A stretch of 36,979 nt of DNA from Dunaliella salina (lineage: Eukaryota > Chlorophyta > Chlorophyceae > Chlamydomonadales > Dunaliellaceae), in the NCBI GenBank assembly GCA_002284615.2, contig MU069884.1, positions 84,985 to 121,963 of the forward strand, given 5' to 3'. Made by a program: the position numbers and the translations under genes. Position 1 is the stretch's first letter; each line of letters starts with the position of its first letter. Under the pieces are notes generated by a model. It saw nothing but the letters and a program-made list of their open reading frames with translations. It did not search any database and was not told the DNA's origin. Positions 1-9,200 of this stretch are shown here, piece after piece.

Positions 1-786
1 CTAATGTGGATCTGGAGGGTTACTAGAAGCTCCTGGCTCTAGAACCTGGCTGTGGGAAGTACTCTTGTTTTCAATAGCTCGGCGTGTGGTGACCAATTTG
101 TGGGCATATTGAATAGAATGGGCATGAAGTTGTTGAGCAAGCTTCGTGGCATGCTGATGATCCAATCCTAGTTGTTTGAATTGCTTGAGGGTATGCTCAA
201 TGTAAATAGTTCCACCTACACCCAAGAGAATAGGGTGAATTGTAACAGCTTTAGCGTTGATAAGTTTACAAACTTGAAGTTCTGCATGTTGCTGCTTTGC
301 TGCGTTCAACTGATGCTCTGGCCTTGTGTCTTCACAGAACTTGATTTTTATTAGGTGCACATGGCGTTCATTTGCATGGAGTTCATGGGGTTGCCTCATG
401 CGGCTAGTTCTGGTGGTCCTCGGTGAGGAGCTGCGCAAAGCGTGATGGGAATGGGTAGGAGAAACACCATTAGAAGTATGTTTGGCATTAAAAGGGGTGA
501 CCAGAACAGCATCTGGCCGACTGGAATTGAGTCTTTTCCTCTCTGGAAGGTTACGAGGGAAGAGGTAAGCAGGTAAAGTTCTGTTTGAGGCATATGTAGG
601 GAGTTGGAGGTTGTGTTGGGCAAGCTTAAAATCGCTTCCTATGTCTGTGTAGACCAAGCCTGCCCCTACAGGGCCTTTGCTGAGGGCTTTTGTAATCATT
701 CTGCCTGCAATGCTATGGCATTCAGTTTTCATGTTGGAGATGATATGATTTTTGCAGCCTGAGAGCATGTGTAGTTCGCTGTCCAA
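1..786 (-). pseudogene. LINE C-terminal PD-(D/E)xK-like endonuclease segment (copy 1)
   Basis: The 261-codon frame follows a zinc-binding stretch (CTLPGCHHLDSELHMLSGC, about 730-800, minus). It contains SSRPDAVLVTP (Pro91-Asp92) and, about 55 residues later, HVHLIKIKFCEDTRPEHQL. In copy 2 the matching pieces are PDAILVIP and LLEVKYCEN. The pair P-D ... E-x-K is the PD-(D/E)xK nuclease signature expected of the restriction-like endonuclease of RandI/Dualen elements. In this copy the Glu is Lys (KIK), so it is probably catalytically dead. The frame ends in PPDPH. Confidence 0.62.
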
Positions 787-894
787 ATGATGGCAGCCTG
801 GGAGGGTACAAGATGGATCAGTTGACCTTCTAAAACGTACTGCATGTTTTTTGGTTGTAGAGGGTGCCTGTGCGGTACTGCAGGATGGTACGCT

Positions 895-1791
895 TCATAG
901 GTACAGAAATGTTGGGCATATTTCTGAAGGCATTGCTGATTTTTCTATCCACTTGCGGTAATAAGTTTTGATAGTAAGAGCAGTAGCCTGTTTGGCATTG
1001 GCATATCCAAGCTTGTGCTTAGAATGCATATGGGATTTGAGGGCATCTTGAAGGTTGGGGAAGTAGGTGAGCTTTTGGGCGGGTGGTGGGCCCGCGGGTG
1101 TGCCTGCAGCATGCACTCTTTCTTCCTTGGCTAACCAGAAAATGTTTGTAAATGGATTTCCACCAGGACCTGCACCTGGGATCTCGGTGTCTGCTACGCA
1201 GTTTTGGGCTTGCTTTGCCTGATGTTTTGCAATAGCATCTGCACATTCATTTCCAGCGATGCCAGCATGGGTCTTCACCTTGTAAATTCGAATGTTGGTA
1301 TGGAAGTCTCTAATGAGAGTTGACATCATTTTGAGGACGTCTCGTTGGATATGCCTCAGGTGTTTCTCAGGGTAAAGAAGTTGTTTACGCATTTGTTGAA
1401 GAGAGGTGAGGCTGTCTGATGCAATGTCTGCATGTTTGGTCATGATAGCAGCCGCAATTGCTGCCAATTCAGCTCTAGTGATGGTTTTAGTAATCCCAGC
1501 ACCGTTAGGTTCTACAAAGTTCTTGCTGTCAGTGGACGGGCAGTAGACTCCTGCTCCAGTTTCTTGCTTACCGTTATGGACAAGGCAGCTGCCATCTGTG
1601 TATGCCCATGTTCTCCAATCAGCAACTCTAAGAGTTAGAATAGCACTGGATTGGCTGGGCACCGAGTCTGTTTCTCGGACGATCATGTGTGGATTTTTAG
1701 GGTGTTTGGAGGCATGTTGTTTGTCCAATGGGAGGCGAAGAAAGAAGTCAGTGAGGACCAGGAGGATTACTATTAGCCCGTGGCTGCTCAT
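895..1791 (-). pseudogene. LINE RNase H domain (copy 1)
   Basis: The 298-codon frame has RNase H signatures: YTDGS (Asp66), RAELAAI (Glu108), ASDSLTSL (Asp126) and KVKTHAGIAGN with NECAD (His175, Asp185). All catalytic positions are present. The frame then changes near 975. The sequence in the next frame (LLPQVDRKISNAFRNM, then QYRTGTLYNQK) continues the protein, as comparison with copy 2 (NLLPIVNIKVSNAFWTM) shows. RNase H degrades the RNA strand of the RNA-DNA hybrid during retrotransposition. The product is probably not made intact. Confidence 0.75.
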
Positions 1792-2056
1792 GGCTTTTTC
1801 CTCAATTTTTGTCGAGCCTTCACATAAGGCGAAAAGAAGTTTTGCGCCAGCTATAGGCTAGATGCACTATGGAAAGGTTGCCTAGTAAGTGCAATGAAAA
1901 GCAGCGGCACACCATTAACGCTCTTGCTTAGTCCCATGGGCACACTTCAAGTTGCCAGCTACAAAACAATCTGCAGGTACGCAAAATAAGTGCATGCATG
2001 GAAGCTTGAAGCAGTTAGAGGCATGATGACAGCACCTTTGTCCTTGCAACTGGTTT

Positions 2057-2131
2057 TAAGGTAAGCTCACATCGCTATATCCGCCTACAAGGGCAGCTGA
2101 GCGGAAACACTGAGGCCTGTAGCCAGACCTG
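2057..2131 (-). repeat. 75-bp LINE-tail-like repeat, copy 1
   Basis: TAAGGTAAG...GCTATATCCGCC..AAGGGCAGCTGAGCGGAAAC is repeated at 2295-2370. The minus strand of both reads SGYRP..FRSAAL.GGYS. The second copy forms the end of LINE family 2, so this one may be the tail of another copy. Confidence 0.6.
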
Positions 2132-2294
2132 GACAAAGAAGTGCGCAACTCACAAAAATTGGACTGGAAAAATCGATAACAAAACATGTCTGTTGTGGTC
2201 TGGTGATTGTTGAAATTGTGCAAGACAGATGATGCTGGATCAAAAATGCTCAAATGTTCATAGTATGTTTGATGAACAATGTTGCTCTGTACGG

Positions 2295-2370
2295 TAAGGT
2301 AAGGTTACACGCTATATCCGCCTTCAAGGGCAGCTGAGCGGAAACGCAGAGGTCTGTAACCAGACCAGCC
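2295..2370 (-). repeat. 75-bp LINE-tail-like repeat, copy 2
   Basis: Direct repeat of 2057-2131. It abuts the C-terminal coding end of LINE family 2 (LKCCARVLSNAFNFLGW, then SGYRPLRFRSAALEGGYS). Confidence 0.6.
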
Positions 2371-2548
2371 TAGAAAATTGAATGCATTGCTCAAAACTCG
2401 GGCACAGCATTTCAAGCAAGCAGACACAAACTTGGCTAATTCTAAGACATCAATCTGGTTCATGAAGTCTCGAAGCCTCATTGCACCATTTTCAGGCAAT
2501 GAAGAAAACAAATGCTGAAACTAAGTGCGCAAGCCTGCCATCTCCTCA

Positions 2549-2573
2549 GTATGTATGTATGTATGTATGTATG

Positions 2574-2604
<31 letters not shown>

Positions 2605-2816
2605 GTATGTATGTATGTATATATGTATGTATGTATGTATGTATNTATGTATGTATGTATGTATGTATGTATGTATGTATGTATGTATGTATGTATGTAT
2701 GTATGCATGTATGTATGTATGTATGTATGTATGTATGTATGTATGTATGTATGTATGTATGTATGTATGTATGTATGTATGCATGTATGTATGTATGTAT
2801 GTATGTATGTATGTAC
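2549..2816. repeat. (ATGT)n tetranucleotide array
   Basis: About 67 near-perfect units with a few interruptions (GCAT, GTAA, TATATAT) and one undetermined base at 2645. The unit contains no stop, so long open frames of Tyr-Val-Cys-Met or Tyr-Ile-His-Thr run through it; they are artefacts. Confidence 0.97.
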
Positions 2817-3298
2817 GTGAGAAGGGCAGCCCAGAACAATGTGCTCTTCATCTTGCAGAGTGTGCCAATCACAATCGTTGCAAATCCTGAGCTCGTGTGG
2901 GCATCTATTCCCTTGATGTTGTTGGGTTTCCACCCGAAAATTGTGACTGGACAGTCATAGCACGAAATGCTGCACAATAACTTACGAGAAATATCTTTTC
3001 GCAAGTAGATAGGTAACAGAGGCTTTTTGTCCCTCTTTCTTTCATCCCACCAACCTGGTATGGTGCCCAATGGAATGCCAAAGTGTGTGTGATAAGTCCT
3101 CATGGTTCTACTGGAAGAATGTGCCTCTCGTGGGGTCAGATTGTGCAGACTTCTCCAATCCTGGATGACTTGCTTACAAAGTACACCCTCCAAACCATTC
3201 ATATTAACCCTGGTCCCGGAGCGTACAGCAACAGCAAATCGCTGGGCATTGGGCACGTCATTCAGGGCTGTAATAACGTTGCTGTGTACGTTTCATTA

Positions 3299-3362
3299 GC
3301 AAAGAAAAGAAAAAGAAAAGTTTATGCAAGCCTAAGGCCGCGCGCATTAAGGGAAGGTCCTC
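3299..3362 (-). repeat. SINE-like dispersed repeat
   Basis: A-rich run (AAAGAAAAGAAAAAGAAAAG), then TTATGCAAGCCTAAGGCCGCGCGCATTAAGGGAAGG. The same order occurs at 11534, 28755 and 32990 in the opposite orientation. Confidence 0.6.
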
Positions 3363-4020
3363 TACTAGAAAGCTGGAGGCCTCACCAGAAGCACCTCATT
3401 AGCATTCATTCCAAACATGCTCAAGCAAAGCTCCATGTTCACTGGAATGCCAAACAATGTTTGGCGCTCATGTTTGCTACTCTGAGGCATACAGGTAAAT
3501 TGGTTTTAGAAATGTGCAAGGATCGGGCACAGAGCTGGTGCTGCCTCTTTGTCCCTGTTGATGCAAAGCCTTGATTTTTGTCTCTTCTAGAGCTTTTCTC
3601 AGGGTTTTTCTGTCACATCAGAGCCGAGCAGCCAGACTTCATGGCTGAAGGCTTAAATCCCTTTGTAACCTTTGTAAGCTTTGATGCAAAGCCTTGCTGT
3701 GACATAAAGACTTACTGGTTGAGGGTCTGAAACATTTTGTAGCCTGCCAAGGGAGGCAGCCCTCCTTGGCCAAGGCTCTCTCACGTGACCATCCCTTCAT
3801 TGCTGCTGACTCGAACTTGAACTTGGCCCTCAGATTCACATCTTAGAGCAGTGGTCATTGTGCCTGCTTGTTCTTGTCTTGGTGTGTAGGTGCGCAACTT
3901 TCCTGTGTGAGCCCCTCTTTCTTTCCTTCTCTGTGGTCTCGCACTTGCCATTTTGTATTTCAGCTCGGGAGCCTTCTCTTTCTCTAGCAGAGGCCCTCTA
4001 GGGCCATCGCCATGTCTTTG
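3363..4020. other. No gene seen
   Basis: The left part belongs to the segmental duplication. A short direct repeat (GATGCAAAGCCTTG near 3559 and 3682) lies at the edge of the block unique to copy A. No convincing coding sequence. Confidence 0.4.
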
Positions 4021-4024
4021 GGCA

Positions 4025-4119
4025 CGCGTAAAAAAATAAAAGTAAAAGTCTACGCTGGCACTAACCAGCGTGCATTAAGGAAAGACTCAAAAGTTAGCAC
4101 TGGCACTAACAGTGAGCCC
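4025..4119 (-). repeat. SINE-like dispersed repeat, hairpin variant
   Basis: AAAAGTCTACGC...GCGTGCATTAAGGAAAG plus a tail GCACTGGCACTAACAGTGAGCCCC. The centre forms a hairpin, ACGCTGG (4052-4058) with CCAGCGT (4065-4071). It resembles 4668-4762 along its length. Confidence 0.55.
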
Positions 4120-4150
4120 CACCAAAGAAGGCTAGCTATGAGCAGCCCAG

Positions 4151-4515
4151 CTAATGAGGGTCCGGCGGGTCGTCGGCCATCCGTCCAGCTGCGCGCCTCG
4201 CTGTCCTGTACGCAGCCCTCCCTGTAGCCTCCTCCCCCAAACCCCCATTGCTTATGTTACTGAATTGGACGGCATTTTTGGTGTTGTGAATTTTTAGGGA
4301 CTTTACAGCGTGATAGTGGAGTTCTTTGGCAGTTTTGTGAGCTTTGTCTTTTGTTAGGCTGAGTTTGCAGAAGGGATCAATAGTGTAGGGATTGAAGATA
4401 TTTCCAGCATCTCCAATTAGTACGTTACATAGTGTGACTGTTATTGCGGTGTGTGCCCCGAAGAGATCTTGTGCACAAGCTTTCAATGGGCACGTGTAAC
4501 CAAAAAAGATTGAAG
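4151..4515 (-). mobile_element. RandI/Dualen-like LINE tail, copy 3 (strongly 5'-truncated)
   Basis: The minus strand encodes a stretch (NVLIGDAGNIFNPYTID, then KAHKTAKELHYHAVKSL) alignable with copy 1 (PILLGVGGTIYIEHTLK, then ATKLAQQLHAHSIQYAHKL). Like copy 1 it ends in PPDPH and a stop. Only the last 110 or so residues of the element are present. It sits in a block absent from the paralogous segment near 22990, so it probably inserted after the duplication. Confidence 0.6.
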
Positions 4516-4667
4516 GCACATCCTTGTTTGTGACCAGTTTCAGGGAAGGAAAAAAACTAGAATCTCTGAAGCTGAGCATTCCCTATCATTTGTAAAAGGA
4601 AGCATTGATCAGGGGAAAGCAAGAGCTGTTCACCTGTATCCTTCTTCACCATGCACATGCATGTGGC

Positions 4668-4762
4668 TAAAGTAGAAGTAAAAGTCTGTGCTGGACACAG
4701 CCAGTGTGCATTCAGGAAAGACCCAACTGTCAGCACTGGCACTAAAAGTGAGCCCCTCACAT
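4668..4762 (-). repeat. SINE-like dispersed repeat, hairpin variant
   Basis: AAAAGTCTGTGCTGG...CCAGTGTGCATTCAGGAAAG plus GCACTGGCACTAAAAGTGAGCCCC. A diverged copy of 4025-4119 with the same order of parts. Confidence 0.55.
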
Positions 4763-5655
4763 ACAGCATACAGCATACGTGCATTATGTGGCTGTACAGC
4801 ATACTTGCATATACATACATATACATATTGACATGCACCGGAAATTCCTGCGATAGTGCACAGCTCCCCTCCTCTAGATGTGTTTAAGCGGATGTTCAGA
4901 AATAACCCTTCAAAATATGGGTCCATGAAAAAATGGTCCTTTTGGAGGTGACAGGAGATCTCCAGAAATTGAAGCTGTCCTTGATAATCAGTTCTTCCAG
5001 AGGGAAAATGCAATGCAAAAAAAATCCATTGCGTGCATGAAAGTAAATGCTCATTTCTTTTGACAGCCTACAGCAATCGAGGCGCACGCTGTCACCTGGT
5101 GAGTGGTCTTTGCCTGAACATCAACAGCTTTACAGTTTGCATGATAGGTCCATATGGTTGCAATTATGAAATCGAGCAAGTGCGGTGCCTTGGCGTCCTG
5201 AGCGCGCCTCAGAGCAGCAGCTTTGATGAGTTCGTCCCTACACCTCCTTTCGCTGATGGTGAGCCTCATTTCGTATCGTTGTCACGATCGCTTGCGCACA
5301 GGGGGAAGCGCGCGCGTCAAACATCACCCATCGCAGGCACGATGGTTTGCGAATGGAGGGCAAGATTTCGATTTTCCAATTGGACAGGAGTTCCATCCTC
5401 TCTCCTCGCATGCATCGATGCTCTCACGCCTTTAGCCTTTCATTTTTCGCCACGGAACTGTAGACAGTTGATGCATTGACATTCAGGTTCAGCTTCCCTG
5501 AGAAGCTGGAAGCTGCCTCCTCGCTTTTCATACCGTCAATCACATGCCTGGACCCATCTAAATTTCCTTCCAAAATTTCCCAAGCACCTTTCACACCTTG
5601 ATACAAGCATTGATTAAAAAGCAACGTTGAAGGCTAAGAGACACTCTCACAGTTC

Positions 5656-5662
5656 TATAAAT
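5656..5662 (+). promoter_or_regulatory. Candidate TATA box for gene A
   Basis: TATAAAT in the context CAGTTCTATAAATTTGG lies about 510 bp before the start codon. It is exactly conserved at 24226-24232 before gene B. It is only a candidate: the core is short and no transcript start can be seen. Confidence 0.3.
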
Positions 5663-5754
5663 TTGGTCATTCACCTGGACCCTCTGCTTTTCCTGCTTGG
5701 TTTTTATGTAACCCTGCATAACAGGCATACGCGCTCCATTCCCCACACTCACAA

Positions 5755-5782
5755 ACAAGCAAGCACGCAAGCACGCAAGCAC

Positions 5783-5828
<46 letters not shown>

Positions 5829-5829
5829 G
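5755..5829. repeat. (AAGC)n microsatellite upstream of gene A
   Basis: AAGC/ACGC tetranucleotide repeats lie between the candidate TATA box and the gene A start codon. A shorter array occupies the same place before gene B (24326-24383). Confidence 0.9.
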
Positions 5830-6168
5830 AACTTATTCGTGACACAGGAGCGCCAAAATCACCACATTCTCTGTTGCAACTTGTTCACATTCAACATTCA
5901 GTCCAGCCCGCATCAATTCACTTTTCACAAAACCAGCTTGCAGCGCAAGCTGCCAGAAGGCCTTCTTTCAAAGACGCAGCATGGTTGCAAATTTTATGCT
6001 TGCATTCCACAGAGTGTAGATATCTTTCCATCTTGCCCCTTCTCATCCGTCCATGAATTTGTTGATCAAGCTGTCTGCAATGCTGCGCAGACAGCAACAG
6101 TCTGAAGCTTTGCGTCACGCCACTTGCAGGTCTCGGCAATCCAGCTCCCCGCATCAGGAGTGTATGCC

Positions 6169-6286
6169 ATGCTTTTACAAGCCCTTTTGAAGGCTGGAAG
6201 ATGCAGCCTGGCCCTTTGCTGCCTCCTCATGCTCACACCCAAATGCTCTGCAGCTGCAGCACCAATAGCTCACAACGTCAATGCTG
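6169..6286 (+). other. Gene A exon 1: signal peptide
   Basis: The exon encodes 39 residues. A short N-region with Lys8 and Arg11 is followed by a hydrophobic core (SLALCCLLML) and a small-residue stretch (PKCSAAAAP) typical of signal-peptidase sites near residues 28-31. It ends in phase 1 at G|gtgggt and joins exon 2 at 7067 to make an Asp codon. The paralogous exon at 24724-24841 has the same 118 nt length. An AG at 6129 just upstream (CACTTGCAG) may be the acceptor of a 5' UTR intron. Confidence 0.72.
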
Positions 6287-9200
6287 GTGGGTGGTGTATT
6301 GTTGCACTAAAGCCTTTAGTAAAGGCCTTAAGCTCTGCAGCGTGGACGACAGCAATGCACATGCTCTTTTAATTTGGCAAAGCTTGGTACACTATCGGAA
6401 TGGAAGTTTGGATTTTGACTTCAAAAGGCACGATTTGGGTGATGCCTTGCTTGCAAACCACTGGTTTGTGACTGGTTATTCCATTTGCATAGATGCAAGG
6501 CGAGCACGTCCCTGCAGCTGTGAGTTTCAAACTTGATGAGCCAGAGGAAATCCAGTTAGCACAAACTGCTTTAGATAAATTGACTGAAAGACCTGCTTCT
6601 TAGTAAGGAAAATAGAAAATTGTGTTCACTAGTTCTAAAAACCAATTTGTGTCGATGTTTCGAAAGAAGATTAGAAGCTCTCACAGAGGATGGATGTTTT
6701 CCCCCCTGTTACATGGTCCATCATCGGGACATAGCAATGTCCCTAGGACTTGGGCAAATGAATAAAAGACTCAAAGAAAGGAAGAGGGGAAGGAAGCAAG
6801 AAAAAGAGAGCAGGAGAAGCAGGCGCACAGAGAAAAGGAGGCAAGGGAGGCAGGCGCAAGCAAGTTACCAGCGGAGAAGCTGGGGCTCCTAGAGTCCTCA
6901 GAAGCAGGCAGATAAAGAGAAATAACCCAGTGTGACAGAGGATGGATGCATGTGCCAAACTTCATGGTCTTGCTCCCCACCAGGGGGGGCATATCGCCTC
7001 CTAGACGCAGTTGCAATGCCAATTGTTAATATTCTACCGCTAATCATTTCGCAACATTACCTGCAGATGATTTCCAGATTGACGTTGTGGTGGAAGGAGC
7101 CAGACATGCCTTGCAAGCACTGGAAAAAGAGGGACGCAGGTAGGCACACCCAAAGGACAGTGAATGCACCTTCCTTGCAAGTGACATTGCTCATGCGCGG
7201 GTAACCAGTGGGAATTGGAAGTGCCGATTTGCTTCCTGTCAATGCATTTGATGCATGAGGCCTTTTTGTGATGGATGACGGAGGGGGCTAGGGTTGTGCC
7301 AGAGGCAACCTCTTCAAGGAGAAATGCAATGCACATGGAATAGGCACAGAGCAGTTCAAAAAAATGCGAGGATCTGCATGCTGTGGGTGGCCTTGGCACA
7401 GATGGTGCTTGCTCTTTGCAGCTCCCAATACTCCATAGCATTGACGTGTGCTGATACATGGCAATGGGATGTTTCGCTGTTTTGTGTCCTCCCTGGACTT
7501 TGCCTTGCTGAAGGCTCTCACCATTGGGAAAAAACTCAAAACCGCTGCCTGCAGCACATTAGCTTACCGACTTTGATATTGCTCCCAAATATTCAATGCT
7601 CCTGTTGAGACGTGTCGGAATTTTCCAGCTTGATTTCAAATAATTCAACTCGCTGGGCAATCACAAAATCAGCCAAAAACGGGGAGTTTCTCACCGTTCA
7701 CAGGATAAAGGTGTAACTGACTACTACTGACCATTCTTGATAAATAAGATACTGTGCACCTACACATTGGGCATTTCTGTGTCAAAACCCTTGATTGGTG
7801 TGCTCTCCAATGAAATCTTCAAGGCATTCTTTATGGTTTGCTTTGAGATCTTTGTCTTTTTTGGTGGAATGCTTACTTAAATTATAAGAAATGTCTGGCA
7901 TTCATGTTCGCTCCCCTCAACCCACACTCACAAGCTTGGAGGAACCTCAAGGATCTCTTGGATAACTCTGTATAGGTCACTCTGCTGTCCTACAGTCTAG
8001 GTCTTCAGCTAAAAGGCTTTCAGGGCAGCTTTACATGGGTAGCTACCCATGGAAATGCTTTCAAGGTAGCTACCCATGTAAATGCTTTCAGGGCAATTAC
8101 CCATGAAAATGCTTTCAGGGCAGCTACCCACACGGCAGCCCATAACCTCTGATGTGCGCGCCCGGTGTATTAGGTATTTTTGAAGACCCAACACTCAACA
8201 TCCTGAGGCAGGACTAGATCGACGATACATGTCACTTACATGTATGCAATCTTCACGTATACACTGGTGATGAGGGTAGCCAGTAAGACTTTTGGTTGAG
8301 GGCATGGCCATCATAACTGGCCACCAACACAAAGAGGCAATTTTCTCAGGTATTGTCCTGAGACTGATCTTGCTGGACATCCAGGAGCATGGTGGACAAC
8401 CAGTCTACCAAGGCTTTTCTTTCCATGGTCTTGCCTTCTTCCCTTCTTCCTGACGATTGACAGCTGCAGGTGGAATATGCAGTGCTGTTTGACCAGACAG
8501 ACGAAATGTTTTGCACGCTCCTGACACGGGCGGCAGCGATGCCTTTGTAGCAATGAGCCAATAATGCTGACAAATAAAGATTTTGCAATGATGGAATCAG
8601 AGGTGCTGCTGGCAGCCTACAGAGGCATCGAAAAAGCATTGATGGTTTCTGTTTTTTGATTGCAGGGATGGGGGCAGGGATGGGGCCAACGGCCTGCAGA
8701 AGCCTTTGACAAGCGATGGCGACAGCATTGTGGCCGGAGCCAAGCGTGCGCTGCTTATACTAGAGGAAGAGGGCCATAGGTAGGCATGATTGGAAGGGGC
8801 CGCCCCTAATTAACACATGAACATGAATCTCAAGAGGACCTGAAAACACCGAACCAGGCCTGCAGTATTTTGAGGGTGAGATGATGAATTGCTGGCCCAC
8901 AAAAAAATTTGGAGTCTTCACCAGGTATGGGATCCAACCCTTTTTGCCTCTTAGAATGGTGTAGCTGCAAAACTGCAATTTGCGATTCGGTTTGCTGCAC
9001 GAATGTCGTTTTAGAGAAGGAGAGCCATGTCTTTCTCCAGCCATGTCAGCGGAAGTTGCATGTGAAGTACAGCATGTTTATCTTGATGGGCTCAAACATA
9101 ATGCTCATGGTCCTCTTTGAACCTTGAAGTTGCTAGGTTATAATCAAACTTTACTACCGGCGCTGGCTGTCCAAAGTGGGGAATCTCCTCAATCCACAGT

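Larger units (their letters stand above)
1..1860 (-). mobile_element. RandI/Dualen-like LINE, 5'-truncated, copy 1
   Basis: The minus strand carries, in order, an RNase H domain, a Cys/His zinc-binding stretch and a PD-(D/E)xK-like nuclease segment, ending in PPDPH and a stop at 1-3. RNase H plus a C-terminal restriction-like endonuclease after a LINE reverse transcriptase is the layout of the RandI/Dualen LINEs known from Chlamydomonas. The reverse transcriptase itself is missing here (5' truncation near 1860). At least two reading-frame changes (near 975 and 855) show that the copy is degenerate or carries sequencing errors. Confidence 0.72.
2290..3290 (-). mobile_element. LINE family 2 fragment split by (ATGT)n
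   Basis: The minus strand encodes a LINE ORF2 C-terminal region matching 19288-19939: RTYHTHFGIPLG, then GWWDERKRDKKPLLPIYLR, then a zinc-binding stretch (GNRCPHELRICNDCDWHTL and EEHIVLGCPS). Just after CPS comes a 270-bp (ATGT)n array. On its far side the protein resumes with FMNQIDVLELAKFVSACLK. The copy is 5'-truncated and inactive. Confidence 0.65.
4763..6168 (+). other. Upstream region of gene A
   Basis: Matches 23390-24723 upstream of gene B. It holds a possible 5' non-coding exon (after TTTGACAG near 5066, ending CACCTG|gtgagt near 5100), the candidate TATA box and the (AAGC)n array. Short frames are not conserved in length between the copies. Confidence 0.4.

Noticed and set aside
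2478..2960. Long open frames through the (ATGT)n array on both strands
   Set aside because: A four-base repeat without stops gives open frames in all phases. The peptides are pure Tyr/Val/Cys/Met or Tyr/Ile/His/Thr repeats.
5041..5480. Coding gene upstream of gene A (open frames at 5033-5479 and 23782-24048)
   Set aside because: The frames are not conserved between the copies: indels that are not multiples of three, and different starts.
5755..5829. CRISPR-like array
   Set aside because: Plain tetranucleotide repeat without spacers, in a eukaryotic nuclear context.
7385..7480. Extra exon after TTTGCAG in gene A intron 2
   Set aside because: The matching gene B site reads TTTGCAA and lacks the acceptor.
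8440..8530. Extra exon in intron 2 (QV.YA.LFDQ in both genes)
   Set aside because: Similar to 29045-29115, but gene B has a stop soon after and there is no donor in phase. The similarity is explained by the duplicated intron.
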